Notes under the pieces: generated by a model
Database searches by the model: none
The model's input: only the letters and a program-made list of their open reading frames with translations
Told to the model about the DNA's origin: nothing
Assembly (NCBI RefSeq): GCF_011634775.1
Contig: NZ_JAALXT010000001.1
Coordinates: 310,001-374,000, forward strand
From: Thalassoroseus pseudoceratinae
Lineage (GTDB): Bacteria; Planctomycetota; Planctomycetia; Planctomycetales; Planctomycetaceae
DNA: 64,000 nt
Direction of reading: 5' to 3'
Made by a program: the position numbers and the translations under genes
Part shown: in pieces, positions 33,616 to 42,135 of the stretch
Position numbering within the stretch: position 1 is the first letter of the stretch
Layout: each line of letters opens with the position of its first letter

Positions 33616-34248
33616 TCATTCGGCATCAGTGTCGGCAGCCTGTCGATTGCGGAGTTCGGTCGAGGAGATATCGATCCGAAAATCGGATTCCGAGATCTCC
33701 CGAAAGATCGAACGGAATTCCATAGGAATGTCGAGAGTCTGAAGGGTCCCAAACCCTCCTCGATGATGTCTTCCCGCAACCAAGAACGAGCAACCAGCGT
33801 TGTGGATTCGACGCATCGCCGACTCCATTTGCGGTATCGAGTCGCCGTAAAACCGTGGCTCGAGGATACGGATCGCGGTGTCAAAACCAACGACAAAAAC
33901 CGTGTTCGGAAACTCGCTCGCTTTCTCCACGAATGTTGCGGCATTGGTCAGTAATGCGTTGTGTCCTCGGAACTGTCTGCTCCGTGAAGAAACAGTGGGC
34001 ACGTCCAAAGGCGGCTTGTCAGCATTGACAACCGTCAGCTCGAACCAAACCGGTCCACCAAGCAACTGTTCCGCGATCTTCCGCAACCGCAGATGCCCTT
34101 CGTGCAACGGGTTGAACGAGCCACACAGGATTCCCGTCGGACGTTCCATGAACTCCGCGTGAAAACTGCCAGCCCCGCGGCGAATCAACCAACGCCGCTG
34201 CCCCTGGCAAAGTTGCTCCAATAACGATCGAGCATCGATGTTATCCAT
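33616..34248 (-). CDS. HxGH-type nucleotidyltransferase (nicotinamide-nucleotide-adenylyltransferase-like)
   Basis: 210 residues. After an N-terminal extension of ~35 residues comes GILCGSFNPLHEGHLRLRKIAEQ, the nucleotidyltransferase GSFNP.H.GH motif (His-Glu-Gly-His). VVGFDTAIRIL and IDISSTELRNRQ match the later substrate and ISSTxIR phosphate-binding elements of NadD/NMNAT-like proteins. Its length and extension differ from the NadD encoded at 38390-38998, so it is probably not the main NAD enzyme. It is the last gene of a minus-strand unit with the carbamoyltransferase and SxtJ-like genes, and it converges on the haem kinase with 4 bp between stops. A nucleotidyl donor role for that unit is possible but unproven. 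Confidence 0.8.
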   Translation of the reverse strand: MDNIDARSLLEQLCQGQRRWLIRRGAGSFHAEFMERPTGILCGSFNPLHEGHLRLRKIAEQLLGGPVWFELTVVNADKPPLDVPTVSSRSRQFRGHNALLTNAATFVEKASEFPNTVFVVGFDTAIRILEPRFYGDSIPQMESAMRRIHNAGCSFLVAGRHHRGGFGTLQTLDIPMEFRSIFREISESDFRIDISSTELRNRQAADTDAE

Positions 34249-34317
34249 GCCCTCGTGAACTCCCGAGAATCAACGTTTTTCAGAACCATGCGAGATTTCG
34301 TCACCAACGGTACGCCT

Positions 34318-34722
34318 TTAATACTGACGGAACGAACGAACGGGGTCATCCGTCTGGTGAATTGGTTCCCAAAAGGTTTCGGCTTCGCTGGTGCAATCTC
34401 GTCCCAAAGAATCCGTGCCGCAGACTCGCCGCATCAATCCAATTGGTGTGACGACGAGAAAGTAAATCGCAGCCATCACCAAGTGCGAAACGAGCCAACC
34501 AATCGGCGTCACAAGCAGCATCCAACCCCGATAGACCATACGAATCCTATCTGGGCGAAGCAAACCCAGCAGGCCCAATCCAGTCAAAGTGCCTGCCGAT
34601 ACGACAGACAGTGTCTCAGGTCGTTGTATCGAAGCCGTCAGCCAAACGATCCCGCCAAGAATCAGCAATCCGCCCGCAAAGAAGCGAAGTTCCACGATCG
34701 TCGGAGACTTCTTCATCAACAT
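34318..34722 (-). CDS. SxtJ-like small membrane protein
   Basis: About 134 residues. The ATG at 34722 shares its A with the stop of the carbamoyltransferase gene (TGATG); the next ATG at 34716 has AGAGGA nine bases upstream and may be the true start. Three to four hydrophobic segments are visible (LRFFAGGLLILGGIVWLT, TLTGLGLLGLL, GWMLLVTPIGWLVSHLVMAAIYFLVVTPIGLM) plus RRVCGTDSLGRD near the end. This matches the SxtJ family, small membrane proteins first noted in the saxitoxin cluster and often encoded beside NodU-type carbamoyltransferases. Function unknown. The overlap indicates translational coupling to the carbamoyltransferase. Confidence 0.8.
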   Translation of the reverse strand: MLMKKSPTIVELRFFAGGLLILGGIVWLTASIQRPETLSVVSAGTLTGLGLLGLLRPDRIRMVYRGWMLLVTPIGWLVSHLVMAAIYFLVVTPIGLMRRVCGTDSLGRDCTSEAETFWEPIHQTDDPVRSFRQY

Positions 34723-36446
34723 CAGTCCTCTGAATGACTTGGCTTGGTCACAAGGAATCGATCGATCGCCAAAGCGTCGATACCTGTCATTTGGAAGCAA
34801 CGGATGGCATCGTCTGGTGTGCAGACTATCGGCTCACCACGGACGTTGAAACTCGTGTTAACCAGTACCGACTGCCCGGTTCGGCTATGGAATGTGCGTA
34901 GCAACTGACCCAGTTGCGGATTCTGCGAATCGCGGACGGTTTGCAGACGTGCGGAACCGTCGACATGCGTGATCGTTGGAAATCGCTCCCCACGGACCGG
35001 CACCACAACAAGCATATAGGGGAACTCCGCTCCCGGAGGAATCTCAAAGTTCTCTTGGGTGAATTCGTGCAATGTCACCGGTGCGAACGGGCGAAAATCT
35101 TCGCGTCTCTTCACGCATTGATTCAGCGTGGTCTGCATCTCCTTCCGATTCGCCGCCGCCAACAGACTCCGATTCCCCAGCGATCGCGGACCGAACTCCA
35201 TACGACCTTGGAACCATCCGACGACACGCTGCTCCTCAAGCAACGCCGCCACCCGATCGCACAAATCTTGGTGACTGGCAAACTCCTCATAGCAAAGTTG
35301 GCTTCGATCGAGTGCGTCCCGAACTTCCGATGACGAAAACTCAGGACCAAACAAAGAACCGGCCTGCCGATCCTCATTGGACTCGCAACGCGGCTTGTTC
35401 AATCGTTGATGCCAAACCCAGAAAGCGGCGCCTAATGCACCGCCAGCATCACCCGCGGCGGGTTGGATCCAAACATGTTCGAACGGGCCCTCTCGCAGAA
35501 TTCGACCATTGGCGACGGCATTCAACGCAACTCCACCCGCCAAACACAGTGACTTCAAACCCGTTTCTTCATGAATCCCGTGAACCATCCGGAGCAGAAT
35601 GTCTTCCAAGACCGCCTGAATCGACGCCGCGACATTCATGAACCGTTTTGTCAATTCGCTCTCTGGCTTCCTCGGCGGACCATCGAACAAACGATGAAAC
35701 TTTCGTGACGTCATTTGCAGCCCATGGATAAATCGAAAGTACGATAGATCCAACCGGAAGGAACCGTCCGCCCGAACGTTCACGAGGTGCTGGCGAATAC
35801 GATCGGCATAGACCGGTTTTCCATACGGTGCCAAGCCCATCAGCTTGTATTCGCCCGAGTTCACGCGGAAGCCACAATACGCGGTGAACGCGGAATACAA
35901 CAACCCGAGCGAATGCGGAAACCGGAGACGTCGTTGCAACTCGATTCGATTTCCTTGGCCCACTCCCCAAGTCGCGGTTTCCCACTCTCCGACACCGTCA
36001 ACCGTTAGAATCGCGGCTGTCTCAAACGGCGATGGAAAGAACGCGCTTGCTGCATGGGACTCATGATGCCGACAAAACACCACCGCATTGCCGGTCGTTC
36101 GACTCGCGACCCGAGTCAATTGTCGACGAACCCAGAGTTTTTCCCGAAGCCAACCCGGCATCGCCCGAGCAAACGAAACAAAGCCTCGTGGTGCGACATC
36201 CAAGTACGTTTCCAAGATTCGGTCAAACCGAAGCAATGGTTTCTCGTAGTAGCACACCCAATCCAATTCCGACTGTGAAATCCCCGCGTGGTTCAAGCAG
36301 AATTCGATCGCATGAACAGGGAACGATGAGTCGTGCTTGATTCGCGAAAACCGCTCTTCCTGGGCAGCCGCGACGATCTCCCCATCGATCATCAAAGCCG
36401 CTGCGGAATCGTGGTACAACGCCGAGAGACCAAGAATTGCAACCAT
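34722..36446 (-). CDS. NodU/TobZ-family carbamoyltransferase
   Basis: 574 residues from the ATG at 36446, which has GGAG just upstream and begins MVAILGLSALYHDSAAAL. The frame is open to 36605 but that extension is unlike the family. The Kae1-like half has HDSAAALMIDGEIVAAAQEERFSR, the metal-binding HHESHAASAFFPSPF and GEYKLMGLAPYG. LCLAGGVALNAVANGRIL and then the C-terminal domain with GRMEFGPRSLGNRSLLA, RREDFRPFAPVTL and VLVNTSFNVRGEPIV follow. The family transfers carbamoyl groups from carbamoyl phosphate through a carbamoyl-adenylate to a hydroxyl of a sugar or antibiotic. The acceptor is unknown. It heads a unit with the SxtJ-like and nucleotidyltransferase genes. Confidence 0.93.
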   Translation of the reverse strand: MVAILGLSALYHDSAAALMIDGEIVAAAQEERFSRIKHDSSFPVHAIEFCLNHAGISQSELDWVCYYEKPLLRFDRILETYLDVAPRGFVSFARAMPGWLREKLWVRRQLTRVASRTTGNAVVFCRHHESHAASAFFPSPFETAAILTVDGVGEWETATWGVGQGNRIELQRRLRFPHSLGLLYSAFTAYCGFRVNSGEYKLMGLAPYGKPVYADRIRQHLVNVRADGSFRLDLSYFRFIHGLQMTSRKFHRLFDGPPRKPESELTKRFMNVAASIQAVLEDILLRMVHGIHEETGLKSLCLAGGVALNAVANGRILREGPFEHVWIQPAAGDAGGALGAAFWVWHQRLNKPRCESNEDRQAGSLFGPEFSSSEVRDALDRSQLCYEEFASHQDLCDRVAALLEEQRVVGWFQGRMEFGPRSLGNRSLLAAANRKEMQTTLNQCVKRREDFRPFAPVTLHEFTQENFEIPPGAEFPYMLVVVPVRGERFPTITHVDGSARLQTVRDSQNPQLGQLLRTFHSRTGQSVLVNTSFNVRGEPIVCTPDDAIRCFQMTGIDALAIDRFLVTKPSHSED

Positions 36447-36725
36447 TCCAACTCCATAATCTCCGCAGTCCAAGACAATCGCTGACCCGTCGCAGCGAAG
36501 TCCCATCAGATCACGCCATTCCCTCAATTGCGAGCATAACATCACGCCTTGGCAAAGTGATCGAAGGTGATCGAATTCGAAACCGATAGAATCAAAGTTC
36601 CCCACCGACCTGTTCGTTGCCCATCCGCCTTGTTAATTTAGGTAAACCAAGAAGTATTCTCAGCCACCGTTCAGCTCCCGTGAAAACAGAGAAGACCTCG
36701 ATTCGGTCTAGGATGAACTAACGTC

Positions 36726-38291
36726 ATGCAAAATTTGATCACCTCACCAAAGACGAGGATATTGTTCAGTCTGGTTGTCGGTTGTTTTGTTCAAGTCTCC
36801 CTGGCCCAAGACGAGCCCGGCGAAAACGCGAAATCCCCAGTTCAGCTTGAACAAGTCATTGAGGTCAGTGCCGATCCACAGTCGAAACCTCGAGACTCCG
36901 GACACAGCATCACGCAACACACCGCCAAAATCGGTGACAAAACCATTGCCTACGAAGCCACCGCCGGCACGCTGCCACTCGTTAACGACGAGGGGAAGAA
37001 AACAGCCGAAGTTTTCTTCGTTGCGTACGTTGTCAATCGTTCTGAAAACGCGAAGAAAAGACCGTTGACATTTTGCTTCAATGGCGGCCCGGGGTCGTCT
37101 TCCGTCTGGTTGCATTTGGGCATGTTAGGTCCGAAACGTGTGAAACTCAATGATAATGCCAAGCCCGAACCGGTACTCGGCAAACTCGTCAACAACCCAC
37201 ACTCATTGCTCGACGTTACCGACCTAGTGTTCATCGACCCGGTCAGTACCGGTTATAGTCGTCCCGAGAAAGATGAGAAGAAATCGCAATTCCACGGCTA
37301 TCGTGAGGACTTGAATTCTGTCGGTCAGTTCATTCATCACTACGTGACAAAGTATAACCGCTGGCAGTCTCCGAAGTATCTTTGCGGTGAGAGTTACGGC
37401 ACACTGCGAGCCGCCGGATTAGCTGACCGTCTACGCAGCCGATACTATTTGGAACTCAACGGGATCGTGTTGATTTCGTCAGTCCTCGATTTCCAGACGA
37501 TTCGCTTTGGCGAAAACAACGATCTCCCTTACATCGCATTTCTCCCCAGCTATGCCGCTACGGCCTGGTATCACAAGCAACTCGCGGACGAATACCAATC
37601 ACAGCCACTCACAAAGTTCCTGAGGGAAGTTGAAGAGTTCACTCTCAACGATTACGCGACAGCACTCCTCAAAGGCGACGACTTGCCTAACAAGACGAAA
37701 CGAGAAATCGCTGACAAAATTGCTGCGTACACAGGTCTTTCCCGTCGCTATGTCCTGCAATCGAACCTCCGAATTCGGATGTCGCGTTTCGCAAAGGAGC
37801 TGATGCGTCGCGAAGACGAAACAGTCGGTCGTCTCGATAGCCGATACAAGGGAGCCGACCGCGACTCAACCGGTGATTCGTACTCCTACGACCCCAGCAG
37901 TGCAGCGTTATCGGGGGCCTACACCTCGGCAATGTATCACTACCTTCGAACCGAGCTGAAGACGACAAAGACTGAACCCTATGAAATCCTCAGTAGCCAA
38001 GTGCATCCTTGGAGCTACAAACCATTTGAGAATCGATATGTTTCTTCGACGGAGTCTTTACGCTCCGCCATGACTGAGAACCCGTTTCTCAAGGTCTTTG
38101 TTGCAAGCGGATACTACGATCTCGCCACACCGTACTACGGGACCGTCCACACCTTCCGGCATCTCATGCTCAGAAAACCGCAGCAAGAGAATGTCACATT
38201 GAAGTACTATCGTGGCGGACACATGATGTATGTCCACGAGCCAAGCCTTAAAACCCTAAAGTCAGACCTCGTGGAGTTCTATCGAGAGTAA
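36726..38291 (+). CDS. Secreted peptidase S10 family serine carboxypeptidase
   Basis: 521 residues. A signal peptide (ILFSLVVGCFVQVSLA) precedes the mature protein. The S10 oxyanion region is LTFCFNGGPGSSSVWLHLGMLGP. The catalytic serine lies in GESYGTLRA (about residue 222). The later acid and base are suggested by ASGYYDLATPY and GGHMMY. DPVSTGYS is also typical. This alpha/beta-hydrolase family removes C-terminal residues from peptides, usually at acidic pH. It probably works in the periplasm, processing peptides from protein degradation. It stands alone, divergent from the carbamoyltransferase gene and 98 bp upstream of nadD. Confidence 0.93.
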   Translation: MQNLITSPKTRILFSLVVGCFVQVSLAQDEPGENAKSPVQLEQVIEVSADPQSKPRDSGHSITQHTAKIGDKTIAYEATAGTLPLVNDEGKKTAEVFFVAYVVNRSENAKKRPLTFCFNGGPGSSSVWLHLGMLGPKRVKLNDNAKPEPVLGKLVNNPHSLLDVTDLVFIDPVSTGYSRPEKDEKKSQFHGYREDLNSVGQFIHHYVTKYNRWQSPKYLCGESYGTLRAAGLADRLRSRYYLELNGIVLISSVLDFQTIRFGENNDLPYIAFLPSYAATAWYHKQLADEYQSQPLTKFLREVEEFTLNDYATALLKGDDLPNKTKREIADKIAAYTGLSRRYVLQSNLRIRMSRFAKELMRREDETVGRLDSRYKGADRDSTGDSYSYDPSSAALSGAYTSAMYHYLRTELKTTKTEPYEILSSQVHPWSYKPFENRYVSSTESLRSAMTENPFLKVFVASGYYDLATPYYGTVHTFRHLMLRKPQQENVTLKYYRGGHMMYVHEPSLKTLKSDLVEFYRE

Positions 38292-38389
38292 CTGACGACT
38301 AGCACTAGGAATGGTACTTACACAAACACGGCAGGACGAGTAGCTATCGGTTCGGCATTTGTGATTTCATTACTTGAAGGAACGTAGTG

Positions 38390-38998
38390 ATGAGAATAGG
38401 CATTTATGGAGGGACCTTCGACCCGATTCACTTCGGGCACCTCGTACTAGCCGAACAATGCCGCGACAGTCTGGATCTCGACGAAATCTGGTTCGTTCTT
38501 GCTGGCGATCCTCCCCACAAGACGGACCTCTTGATCACAGAATCGACGCATCGAGAAGCCATGCTTCGCCTTGCTATCGCGGGGAATGAAACCTTTCGGC
38601 TCGACCGCAGAGAGTTGACACGCAGCGGTCGAAGCTATTCGGTGGATACGCTCCAAGAAATCACAGATGAAAACCCGCGTGACGAAATCTTCTTCCTCAT
38701 TGGTTCCGACTCGCTCCGCGATTTCCCGACTTGGCGTCATCCCCAACGGATCGCTGAACTGGCAACGATTGTTGCAGTCAATCGCGGGGATGACATAATC
38801 AGCGACGTGGAAAACATCGTCGGCGAACAGATCGCAAAAGCGGTCCAAACCGTGCAGATCCCCGGAATCGAAATCTCTTCGTCAAACATTCGTCGACGTG
38901 TGCAGCTGCAAAAAAGTGTTCGCTATCTACTTCCACCAAGCGTGGAAATCTATATTAGCGAACACAATCTCTACACCGCAAAACCAGATCAATCCTAG
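38390..38998 (+). CDS. nadD: Nicotinate-nucleotide adenylyltransferase
   Basis: 202 residues from the ATG at 38390; GAAGGA eight bases upstream supports it over the GTG one codon earlier. The NMNAT motif is MRIGIYGGTFDPIHFGHLVLAEQ (G(G/T)FDP.H.GH), followed by FVLAGDPPHK, FFLIGSDSLRDFPTW and PGIEISSSNIRRRV, the ISSSxIR phosphate-binding element. The length is standard. The enzyme joins nicotinate mononucleotide and ATP to give deamido-NAD in the cytoplasm. The usual partner rsfS is not next to it. A second HxGH nucleotidyltransferase lies 4 kb to the left. Confidence 0.95.
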   Translation: MRIGIYGGTFDPIHFGHLVLAEQCRDSLDLDEIWFVLAGDPPHKTDLLITESTHREAMLRLAIAGNETFRLDRRELTRSGRSYSVDTLQEITDENPRDEIFFLIGSDSLRDFPTWRHPQRIAELATIVAVNRGDDIISDVENIVGEQIAKAVQTVQIPGIEISSSNIRRRVQLQKSVRYLLPPSVEIYISEHNLYTAKPDQS

Positions 38999-39094
38999 TC
39001 TCACCTTCACGGCCACCTCTGAATACCCGTTGGCAAGCACGAATGATGAGACTTTGAACGAGAGCAAGTTGCGACCAGAACCGCTGCGATGAAC

Positions 39095-40564
39095 TTACTC
39101 GTACTTCCATTTTGATTTCCAAGGGTCACGCGTTTGTTCCTGATAGTCCTGCAGTTTTTCCTGTAACTCCTTGAGGAGGGGTTGAAACTGTGGATCGGTC
39201 GCTAGGTTCTTCGTTTCGTGAGGATCGGACTTAACATCATAAAGTTCATGCCGCTGACGATTGATGTAGTTGTAGACAGATCTCTGCCCATAAATTTCGG
39301 CGTTTGACTCCAAGACCTCTTGCCACGTGGGGCAAGACTGAAGGTCAGACGCAAATGGATAGGGCAGGGGGCTTGCGATGTTGAAGATGTATTTGTAATC
39401 ACCTTTCATGATCATCCGCATCGGAAAGTACATGGTAATTTCATGGAATGTGTGGGACGCATAATTCTCGTTCCACCCTTCAGGATTCTCCTCATCGAGC
39501 ACAGGTAGAAACGATCGACCATGAAACCGATAGGGTCGTTTGGGCCCGTTGGTGCTCAATTTGCCGACATTCTCCCGCGGGCGAAGAATCGGAGCCTTGA
39601 AGTCGCCAACACCGCAGAGATCCGCAATCGTTGGTGCGATGTCGGTCCACATTACCAACGCATTGTTCTTTGAGCCGGGCTTTTTCAAGTTTGGATGTCG
39701 AACAATCAATGGTAGCCGGGAACCAGGTTCATAGAGATTCGTCTTTGCACCTGGCCAAGGCGGACCGTTATCAGATAGAAACATCACAACGGTATCGTCA
39801 GTGTGATTTAGCTCTGCAAGTGCATCGAACAGAACACCCAGCCCTTGATCGAGTCGACTAATCGCCTGATAGTATTCCGCAAGTTCTTTCCGAGCGACTA
39901 ATGTGTCATTCATCCACTTAGGAACAATGACATCCTCGGGCAGATACCGAACTGGCGTGATACCGGGATAGTGCTCAGGGTCTTCGTTGTGGTTTGCGAA
40001 CCCGTCGGGACCGCCACCGCGGTGCGGATCACTTGAACAGAAATATAGAAAGAATGGCCGCTCATCATCTTCGGCAATCCATTCCTTGGCATTCAAGGCC
40101 ATGCGAACAGAGTTCCGATTCCCTTGCACACCAGAGTTTCGATAGGTGTCGAAGTGATAGACGTACTCCGGGGCCAAGTGATACTTGCCAATTGAGCACG
40201 TGCGATAGCCATTTTCCGCTAGCAAAACCGGCAACGACTTGACAGATTCGTAAGTGCTAAAGTGGTTGGAGCCGTGGGCATGGCCGTAATGCCCGATGGA
40301 ATGATTCTGCATCCCTGTCATCAAAACACTACGAGAAGCACTACAACTCGCAGTCGTGCAGTGTGCTCGCGGAAACCAAACCCCTTCCTTCGCCAACCGA
40401 TCGAGATTCGGCGTTTTGATGACGGGATTCCCAAAACAGCCGGCTTGGAACCCCAGATCGTCGGCAACAATGAGTACGACGTTCATTCGGGATTCCGCAG
40501 CATTCGCTGTATTAACACCGAACATGCTAGCAGCAGCAAGCATCAATTGAAAAAACAGCCTCAT
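39095..40564 (-). CDS. Secreted Cys-type sulfatase (arylsulfatase A-like)
   Basis: About 489 residues from the ATG at 40564 (frame opens at 40603). A signal peptide MRLFFQLMLAAASMFGVNTANA is followed by VVLIVADDLGFQAG, the metal-binding Asp-Asp pair. ASCSASRSVLMTG is the C-x-A-S-R formylglycine site; the cysteine needs oxidation by a formylglycine-generating enzyme or anaerobic maturase, neither encoded nearby. CSIGKYHLAPE and VMFLSDNGPPWPG (Asp-Asn) complete the active site. SDPHETKNLATDP near the end is typical of planctomycete sulfatases. It should cleave sulfate esters, most likely from a marine polysaccharide, in the periplasm. It follows the SGNH gene by 51 bp. Confidence 0.93.
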   Translation of the reverse strand: MRLFFQLMLAAASMFGVNTANAAESRMNVVLIVADDLGFQAGCFGNPVIKTPNLDRLAKEGVWFPRAHCTTASCSASRSVLMTGMQNHSIGHYGHAHGSNHFSTYESVKSLPVLLAENGYRTCSIGKYHLAPEYVYHFDTYRNSGVQGNRNSVRMALNAKEWIAEDDERPFFLYFCSSDPHRGGGPDGFANHNEDPEHYPGITPVRYLPEDVIVPKWMNDTLVARKELAEYYQAISRLDQGLGVLFDALAELNHTDDTVVMFLSDNGPPWPGAKTNLYEPGSRLPLIVRHPNLKKPGSKNNALVMWTDIAPTIADLCGVGDFKAPILRPRENVGKLSTNGPKRPYRFHGRSFLPVLDEENPEGWNENYASHTFHEITMYFPMRMIMKGDYKYIFNIASPLPYPFASDLQSCPTWQEVLESNAEIYGQRSVYNYINRQRHELYDVKSDPHETKNLATDPQFQPLLKELQEKLQDYQEQTRDPWKSKWKYE

Positions 40565-40615
40565 ATTGAACCCTTTGAAAAAAGACAGACAATAATACGA
40601 CATGCAACATCCTAG

Positions 40616-42094
40616 TTATGGAATACGATTCGGGAATCGTTGCTCGGCCGGTAGACCGTCCGATCGACCTTGCGTCCACCCCTGAAGTGCGTCGAGGGTC
40701 CGCTGACCTTTCAGAAAGTAGAAATCCTCGAGCGAATCCATGTGGCTTCGAAAACACTGATCGACTCGCTCATTCCAACCGGAGTCCAATTGACACCAAT
40801 CGTGTTCCGCCAAGACCTCAGCAAGTTGTTTCGCGATCTTCTGATGAGCATCGAAGTCGGGATGGACATGATCCACGAGCGAATGACCATCTCGCATCTG
40901 CACACTCAAGTCCACAACAGGGACATCACATTCATCTGCCACACGACGCAAGGCATCTTCCATGACACTCAACATCCGTAATGGGCAAGTATCTTCGTCC
41001 CTAGCGGTCACAAAAGCTTCCTCGGCTTGAGCCTGTAAGCCAAGCGTCTGGTAGCATTTCGCAAGCTCATACCACGTCGCGGCATGCCGACCGTCAATTG
41101 CAATAGCATCCTTGAAGATCGCAATTGCCCCCTGCGGATCTGCCCGCATGGTTTCTTGGGCTTGTCTTAATAGTTCTCGCCAAGCCGCATGTGCTTCAGG
41201 ATCAAGACCACTCGCAACTTCAGATTTGAACGGAGGACAGTCATAAAGATTCGAGGGCGGAATCACAAGGATAATCGGCACACCCGCGACTTCTGCAGTC
41301 CCAATGAGGCGGCGTACGTTAAACTCAAAATGTGCAACCACATTGGTTCGCCACTGATCATCGCGATAATAGGCTGCGAGTCCGTTCTTGTAGTCAAGCA
41401 TTGGGTCAGTCTCGGCTGACATGACAAGCCCACTAGCATCAGTATGTACCCAACGATTAATTACATTGAATAGTCGCGACTTCGAGCTTACTCTGAGAGC
41501 CCGCTTCAAGACGGGTGATGCGTCTCTGAGATGCTGATAACTGCGATCCTCTAAGAATTCGTTGTGCCCTGTGCAGAGAATGATGAAATCCGGATCATAG
41601 TTTAGGACTTCCTCCAGAATAGGTACGAGCCGATAACTCGCATAGGAGATTCCGCCGCAGTTAACCACAGTCCAGTCGTTCGACTGGTCAACTTCGTCCA
41701 ATGCCATCTCGAGGAAAGTGGGGAACGAGGTTGGCGTTGAGTACGGTCGGCCTTGCACGGTTGACCCACCCAAGCAAAATATGCGTTTCGCTCGGGACGG
41801 CTTGCTTTGTGCGAATGATTCCGGCGCGAAGAAGTTGTATCGAGACTCTGGGATTCGGTACTCGTGCTTCGCTTCGTCGAGTATGAAGAGCGGTCGAACT
41901 TCGTGAAAACCTGCAAAAGGATCCGGCCCAAGACTTGGGTGACCGAGCCCGAATAGCCGGCAGGCGAACTCCGCTATGAGAAAGACCATCAAAGCCAATC
42001 CGACGGTTAGCAATCGGAAAATCCAAAGTCGATAGCGGTTGGGGGCGGGAGGACTCGACGCCTCTTTATTGTAACTATCCGCTGCTTGACTCAT
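40616..42094 (-). CDS. Membrane-anchored SGNH/GDSL hydrolase with TPR segment
   Basis: 492 residues. One membrane helix near the N-terminus (LLTVGLALMVFLIAEFACRLFGLG) anchors it. The SGNH blocks are visible: IFCLGGSTVQG (block I nucleophile Ser), NCGGISYASY (II), ILCTGHNEF (III) and LVDHVHPDFDAH (block V, D-x-x-H). Between III and V a TPR-like region (AIAIFKDAIAIDGRHAATWYELAKCYQTLGLQAQAEEAF) is inserted. SGNH enzymes of this type remove O-acyl groups from polysaccharide or lipid. The short gap to the sulfatase and to the LRR gene (41 bp) suggests co-transcription; de-acylation before sulfate removal is an inference. Confidence 0.85.
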   Translation of the reverse strand: MSQAADSYNKEASSPPAPNRYRLWIFRLLTVGLALMVFLIAEFACRLFGLGHPSLGPDPFAGFHEVRPLFILDEAKHEYRIPESRYNFFAPESFAQSKPSRAKRIFCLGGSTVQGRPYSTPTSFPTFLEMALDEVDQSNDWTVVNCGGISYASYRLVPILEEVLNYDPDFIILCTGHNEFLEDRSYQHLRDASPVLKRALRVSSKSRLFNVINRWVHTDASGLVMSAETDPMLDYKNGLAAYYRDDQWRTNVVAHFEFNVRRLIGTAEVAGVPIILVIPPSNLYDCPPFKSEVASGLDPEAHAAWRELLRQAQETMRADPQGAIAIFKDAIAIDGRHAATWYELAKCYQTLGLQAQAEEAFVTARDEDTCPLRMLSVMEDALRRVADECDVPVVDLSVQMRDGHSLVDHVHPDFDAHQKIAKQLAEVLAEHDWCQLDSGWNERVDQCFRSHMDSLEDFYFLKGQRTLDALQGWTQGRSDGLPAEQRFPNRIP

Positions 42095-42135
42095 GGTCCA
42101 TTCGACCTATTCGTGAATGCTCGTCTTGCGGGTCA

